A stretch of DNA of 64,000 nucleotides. Origin: Cocos nucifera. Its lineage: Eukaryota > Streptophyta > Magnoliopsida > Arecales > Arecaceae. Position numbers and translations under genes: made by a program. The notes below the pieces were generated by a model, which was not told where the DNA came from, did no database searches, and saw only the letters and a list, made by a program, of their open reading frames with translations. The DNA lies in assembly GCA_006176705.1 (NCBI GenBank), contig QRFJ01000058.1, forward strand, positions 744,001 to 808,000. The letters are read 5' to 3'. Shown piece by piece: positions 58,924-64,000 of the stretch (its first letter is position 1; each line of letters starts with the position of its first letter).

Positions 58924-60650
58924 GTCTGCACAAAAAGAAAAATCAAATCTAATTAGTATATGAATTATTAATTCTAAAGACTTGAACTTTCATCTAAAGG
59001 TTCTTCCATTATTTTATACAAATTGGTAGCCTCTACCTCCAATTCGAGGAATTACTCTAATTCTTTAGTAGGTACTAGAATCTACATAGACTACATATGA
59101 GCCCAACGTTGGTTGGTCAACCCATGTGCACCTATGGGTAGATTCAAAATCAATTATTTCTCTAAACAACTTTTAGTAACATTGATTTTGCCCCATAGAC
59201 CTAATCAGTAGGCTTTGGCCTCCATTAAAAAAAGATTCGATTAGATCCAACCATTAACATGATCACATTTGGTCTTATCTAACCAATAAATGATCAGGCC
59301 CAACTTTGGTCGGCCAACCTAATCACTATCAGAAAGACTTAACCAAATTATCATTTTATAAATGATAATTTTATTAGTCACTAATGACTAGGCCTTTGGG
59401 CCTCCAATGATCATTATACTAATAAACCCATTATCACTCAACTTAATGAAAGGCTATGATTTAGTTATCTATATAACTATTTTATTTTTAAGAATCTAAT
59501 AATTTTAGAAGATTTAGTTAACTAATTTAAGAAAATTCAGCGAGTTAATTTCAATCCTCCCACTGACTTCACCAAGTTAGAAAAGAATATAATCTAAACT
59601 AGCATTAGGAGCACCTAAATCAGTCAGACTGATTTACCTAATAGACATGGATGAGCTCGAATCACCAAGTGATCTAATCAAAATTTAACTCACCAGGATG
59701 GCCAGATAAGCAAGATCAATGGAAGGGATATGCCATTAACTCATTAAAGATCGAATCAGTGTGAGTAGCTCCCAATTAAAAATCACTGATCAAACTGCTA
59801 AATTTATCTTAGACACCATCCGATTCATTAGTTTTAATTTGACCAATCTAGTTATTTTGGATTCGACCATGTAGTCTTGAATCAAGTTTATTTGGTCCTT
59901 GTTAAAGGCATGGACTTGACCAACTATAACTATTGTAATTGAGTCTATAGAGTCCTTAACCTAATCTAAATTAACATTTAATTAGATTTGATCAATTACT
60001 CTAAATTAGTCCATCTTTTAACTAACCTTAGATCTAATCTAATTTATGGACCTAATTCAGCCAACCCAATAACCCACAAATTTATGATTCATGACTTAGA
60101 GTCTTAATTCATAATTCTAGACACTAAATCATTATACTTAATTTTTAATTAAATTTATGGGCTGAGGATCAGGGTTTGACATTTTGAAAATATTTTTAAT
60201 TTTAAAAGATTCTTTATAACTTAGTATTGTTCATCAATTGAGTCGACTTATTTTAAAATTAAATCATCTCAATTCATAAACAACACTAGTTGTAGGGTTT
60301 AATCTGAAACTATGTACACTACATAATCATGAAATCATGAATCAAACTTTATCTAATTATGCATTCATGATCATAAATCAGATTAAAGCCTAACATAATT
60401 AAATCATAAAAATATTAGATCAAATCTAGTAATTTCATGATTAATAATATAGATCAGCAACGTACCAGGATAATCTTTTTACTATATGGGGTAAACCCTA
60501 CGGCAGGACAACCTGCAATCCATGCGATCTAAATTTTAATTTTTTAGATCTAATTATTCTAATTATTAGATCAATATTTAGATCAAATCTAAATTATTAA
60601 TCTAAATATTCAAGCATATCATATTTAAAGAATCTTGTTCTGATACCAAT
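58924..60650 (-). other. Copia-C leader and primer binding site
   Basis: This 1.7-kb A/T-rich region has no open frame. At its right end the + strand reads gttctgataccaat, the complement of a methionine-tRNA type primer binding site, immediately before the LTR at 60651. Confidence 0.75.
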
Positions 60651-62121
60651 TGAAGAAAATAGTGCACGATTTGCCATGCTACTTTTGAAAAATATTTCAA
60701 AAATAGCAATGATGCAATAAAAAATAATTAATCTAATTAATTATCTACTGATCATATCAGATTATTTAACCCTACACATTAGGATCTAAACATAATATGC
60801 ATGCATACATTAATAGATCTGAAAATAAAATTATGTAATAAATTATTTACTACATCTACGTATTCAGAGCATAATTCTTTTTTGCAGGCAGTCGATCACC
60901 ATAATCTAAGTCCATCGAATAATGCTTTGGTATCATGTCACAGCCGCACATGTAGGACTCAGAGTTTCAGACGAGTAGGACTCAGAGTTCCAATCCAGTA
61001 GGACTCTTGGTCATAGAGTTTCAGTTCAGTGAAACTCTTGACCATAGTATCCTAAATTATCAGAACTCGTGATCAGAGAATTTCAGACAAGTAGGACTCA
61101 GAGTTTCAGTCCAGTAGGACTCTTGGTCATAGAGTTTCAGTCCAGTGAGACTCTTTGACCATAGAGTTTCAGACCAATGAGACTCTTGATCAACCATTAG
61201 ATCAGGTAGAAACTTCTAATGTGTGTAATTCCGCAGGTTCAAATCTAAGTCGGTAGTATAGAAATTAATTTTTATACTAATCAAAGTGATCATCTAGCAA
61301 TGGTACCTGATATTTGGATAGGTCGAATAATCATAATCATAATATTCAGAATCTATGCGAATATGGTTATCGTATAATTCATCCCTATGACTTCTGTGTA
61401 ATAGATGACTCAGAGTTAGACTGTCAACCCTAGAAAATACATCCATATCATGTCTCAAAGTAATTAGTCCCGTGACTCCTCACTAAGACTATCCTGACTA
61501 AGATTTTGCTAAATTAAAATATAATTGAATACGGCTCCTAAAATCATGAGTGGTCAATCCCATCTTGATACATGCACCGACTCCATAAGAACTTGACAAT
61601 GCCCAAAAATCTTCTATCACTGAATTAGAAATTCAGTTAGTTCGACACCAAAATACAGTGAGTTGCTTAAAAGTCACCATGGTGATCTCAGATCGGAGGG
61701 ACATTTATACCCATATTCCATCAAAGCTAATCTTGATAGGAGAAAAGTTTCGAAGTTGGTCACATTCAGTGCAGATGTACCTATACATCTCACTTGCATG
61801 CCATATCAGTGTCTCAATACTCCTTGGTTATGAGGATAATCAATCTATATGATATACAACGATCTATACTTGATAAACATTATCGTTTTAAGTAACAACA
61901 TATCATTTGGTCATGAACTATTTAAGGTGATAAATTCTTCTTTGCCGAATCTAGATAGTCCTAAAGACTTCATCATAATACAGGAGTTCATTAGAAGAAA
62001 ACAGAATTTATGATGAAAAATATTAAAATAATTTTTATTAATTTATAATTTATATATAATTATAAATATATGGTTCAATCATCAACAGACTGACGATTAG
62101 CTTTGAGATACATTGCTAACA
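60651..62121 (-). repeat. Copia-C right LTR (5' in element orientation, 1471 bp, deleted)
   Basis: It aligns with 52522-52835 and then jumps to the equivalent of about 53900-54938. It has therefore lost about 1 kb, probably between the short repeats in the minisatellite. Confidence 0.87.
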
Positions 62122-62126
62122 CTATA

Positions 62127-62572
62127 GCCTAGTTGGATAATAGCTGTACTAAAGTCAAAGAGTTTTAGATTCTTCTCGATGCTGAGTCGAGTACTGTATT
62201 GGAAGGTCGATCTTTAGCCAATCTTGCATCGTGGTAATGTTAATGCTATCACTAATTATTGACGAGATCGGTGATAAACCAATCTCAGCATAAAAGTACT
62301 CTCGGACATTAGTCCTAGAAGAATGAAGATATCTAGGACAATGAATCACCGATCTCTAGGGTGGTGAATTACCGATCTCTACATAAGTTGTTATCCATAG
62401 GATGATTGAAAATCGATCTTGTTTCATAACGGAGTAAGCAAATTATTGGGCCTGCTGACATGGTCGTGAGGGTGGTAGTTTGCCGATCTAGCTTGTCTAT
62501 ATGGTGTATTATCGATTTGGGCTATCTATAAAGTTGCATTGGCTATGACTTGATATCTTGCTGGATCAGTCA
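62127..62572 (-). repeat. Tat-1 right LTR, second part
   Basis: It continues the LTR after Copia-C, from agcctagttggataatagct to gatcagtca, and ends opposite 27250 of the left copy. Confidence 0.85.
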
Positions 62573-63524
62573 AAATTCTAGATCGATATTTCTTAGCAAA
62601 GACCAAAGCTTGATTCTAAAAGCATCAAATCTATTTTTCTTGGTTATACACAAAATAGTAAAGCATATATATTTTTAAGTCTAAAGTCTAATACTTTATT
62701 TGAAGCTATTGATGCTGAATTTGTTGAATATTTGTCTATTAAAGATGCTAGTTCATTATATTTAGAAAAAGATTTTGCAAAAGAATTAGGTATTTCAAAT
62801 GGACAAAATCAGATTTTAATGGAACAAAGTTTTTCATAAAATTTTGAAAATCTAGAAGAAAATTCTTCCAAAATGAAGAAGTAAAAGAAAGAGAGTTGAA
62901 AAAGATTTTGGACCAAGAATGAATACTTATACATACCATTTAGAAGATGACCCTAAGAATTATAATGAGGCTATATCTAGGCCAAACTTATTTAGAAAAG
63001 GGCAATAGATAATGAGATAAAATCTATAAAAGAAAATAATCTATGGACTTTAACTAATTTTCATCCTAATACTAAAGCTATAGGTTGTAAGTGGGTATTA
63101 AAAAAGAACTTGAAGCCTGATGGTACTACAGACAGATTTAACCCCAGATTGGTGGCCAAAGGATATAGTAAAAAAAAGGGATTGGATTATTTTGAAGTGT
63201 ATTTACCTATAACAAGACTCATTACAATAAGAATAATGGTGACCATAGCTTCTATACATAATTTAAATATATACCAAATGGTTGTAAATATAGCTTTTCT
63301 TAATGGTAGTCTTCATGAAAAACTCTATATTGATCAACTTGAAGGCTATATTGAGATTGGTCAAGAAGATAAAGTTTGTAAGCTAAATAAAATTTTGTAT
63401 GATCTTAAACAAGCACCTAGATAATGGTATAAAAAATTCAAAGAAATGAGTAAAAATAAGGTTTCAAAAATAACAAAGTTGAAAATTGTGTTTTTTCAAA
63501 AGTGGCTGATGATGGTAAAGTATT
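62573..63524 (+). mobile_element. Copia-A, right part: end of integrase and reverse transcriptase
   Basis: The strand reads SIKSIFLGYTQNSKAYIFLS near 62625-62685, which is the C-terminal integrase region of Copia. The open frame 63110-63424 (GTTDRFNPRLVAKGYSKKKG; NIAFLNGSLHEKLYIDQLEG; KLNKILYDLKQAPR) belongs to the reverse transcriptase. A stop follows at 63422. The YVDD box would come just after 63524, but a Tat-like LTR begins there. About 0.35 kb of integrase expected between 26335 and this part is missing. Confidence 0.82.
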
Positions 63525-64000
63525 TGTTGATGCAGAAATCCATCTCGAGGTCGGATTGGTTAGAGTTGTGCAATGGCGTTAAGTCGACGATGATGGGATG
63601 AAGGCAGCCATACCTATAAGAGAAGTCCTCGATCAGAGTTGGCTCCGCTGGAGATCCTCCGATACTCAAGTCAGTTTTTCATTCAATAGAAGGAAGAAGA
63701 TGAGCATTTGGAGAGAAGAGTCTACGTACCTTAGGGTCCATCTTTTTCTCCTTTTATAGAAGGGTCCGAATTTTGTTAGGATGGCTCATGGATTGTTAGT
63801 CATGGAAGAGCAGTGAGTTGTTAGAGATATTTTGTTTGCCCACTAGAATATTTTTATGAATTATGTTAGGTATTGTCCCCTCATGGCATGCGGGAGGAGG
63901 AAACTATCTCTTAATTATGTGAGTTGACAACCTAGAGTAAAGAGTGAGGATTTCAACCCTTGGAACATCTTCAATTAGGATTTTAGCCTTTTCAAGTTTG
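63525..64000 (-). mobile_element. Tat-2 LTR (partial, runs off the window)
   Basis: It begins TGTTGATGCAGAAATCC inside the Copia-A reverse transcriptase. It resembles the Tat-1 LTR in layout: a gatcctccgat(a/g) phrase near 63654 and an aagtcagtt word near 63668. A reversed TATA-type word (cttttatagaagg at 63752) suggests - strand orientation. Its other end lies outside the window, so the element cannot be classed for certain. Confidence 0.55.

Larger units (their letters stand above)
52522..62121 (-). mobile_element. Copia-C: Copia retrotransposon on the - strand, 9.6 kb
   Basis: It is flanked by the 5-bp target duplication ctata (52517-52521 and 62122-62126). The LTRs are 52522 to about 54938 and 60651-62121. 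The primer binding site, read on the - strand as ATTGGTATCAGAAC, lies just left of the right LTR (60637-60650). The purine tract is at about 54939-54956. The - strand order is leader, gag, protease, integrase, reverse transcriptase, RNase H. It is related to Copia-B in its proteins but not its LTRs. All domains are broken. One LTR lacks about 1 kb that the other has. Confidence 0.92.
26336..62572 (-). mobile_element. Tat-1: Tat-type Ty3/gypsy retrotransposon carrying nested insertions
   Basis: The left LTR is 26336-27250. The right LTR is 52052-52521 continued at 62127-62572, because Copia-C interrupts it. Both copies total about 915 bases. The - strand order from right to left is LTR, gag (about 51960-50700), protease (about 50600), reverse transcriptase (about 50090-49000), RNase H (about 48990-47900), integrase (about 47890-46870). 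A tandem repeat region, an antisense extra ORF and the 3' LTR follow. Integrase after RNase H defines Ty3/gypsy, and the residues match the Tat group. Without the CACTA and Copia-C insertions its own length would be about 11.4 kb. No target-site duplication is visible: gtgtg on the left, aaatt on the right. All coding parts are broken. Confidence 0.85.

Overview
The window is nuclear DNA from a flowering plant. The evidence is plant-type Copia and Tat/gypsy retroelements, a plant-type CACTA transposon, and a plant RNF170-like gene with GT-AG introns. The overall flavour suggests a large-genome monocot such as a palm, but that is inference. Only one host gene is visible. It lies on the + strand, encodes a 185-residue RNF170-like RING E3 ligase with a DUF1232-type membrane C-terminus, and has five exons (132-222, 18532-18731, 20367-20468, 21501-21552, 21657-21769) that join in frame with no lesion.

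Intron 1 of this gene (223-18531, 18.3 kb) splits the RING domain. It holds a local tandem duplication (about 681-1856) and three complete LTR retrotransposons in the gene's own orientation. Two (TG1, 3793-7209; TG2, 8773-12187) are about 3.4 kb members of one Copia-derived family. Both carry only gag and a protease-like segment and lack integrase, reverse transcriptase and RNase H. The third (C3, 12538-17759) is a full-length but decayed Copia element. Introns 2 to 4 hold microsatellites and an intronic tandem repeat.

After about 2.7 kb of intergenic DNA, everything from about 24.5 kb to the right edge is a nest of transposons. The outermost is a decayed Copia (Copia-A), seen as a left part (24490-26335) and a right part (62573-63524). 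Inside it sits a Tat-type Ty3/gypsy element on the - strand (Tat-1, 26336-62572) with an additional antisense ORF and tandem repeats downstream of pol. A CACTA transposon (31392-46632, 3-bp target duplication ctc) landed in those repeats. A young Copia (Copia-B, 34261-44649) landed inside the CACTA. Another Copia on the - strand (Copia-C, 52522-62121) landed inside the right LTR of Tat-1. A second Tat-like LTR begins at 63525 and runs off the window. Insertion order from nesting is Copia-A, then Tat-1, then CACTA and Copia-C, then Copia-B after CACTA. Five of the seven complete elements have target-site duplications readable at LTR ends, one has the 3-bp CACTA duplication, and Tat-1 has none.

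The most interesting items are the gag-protease-only Copia family with two complete copies, the PBS-like sequence captured inside its LTR ends, the roughly 415-bp-arm inverted repeat in the CACTA, the Tat antisense ORF with its own TATA box and a 108-bp intron, and the missing target duplication and polypurine tract of Tat-1. No RNA genes, CRISPR arrays or prokaryotic features were seen.
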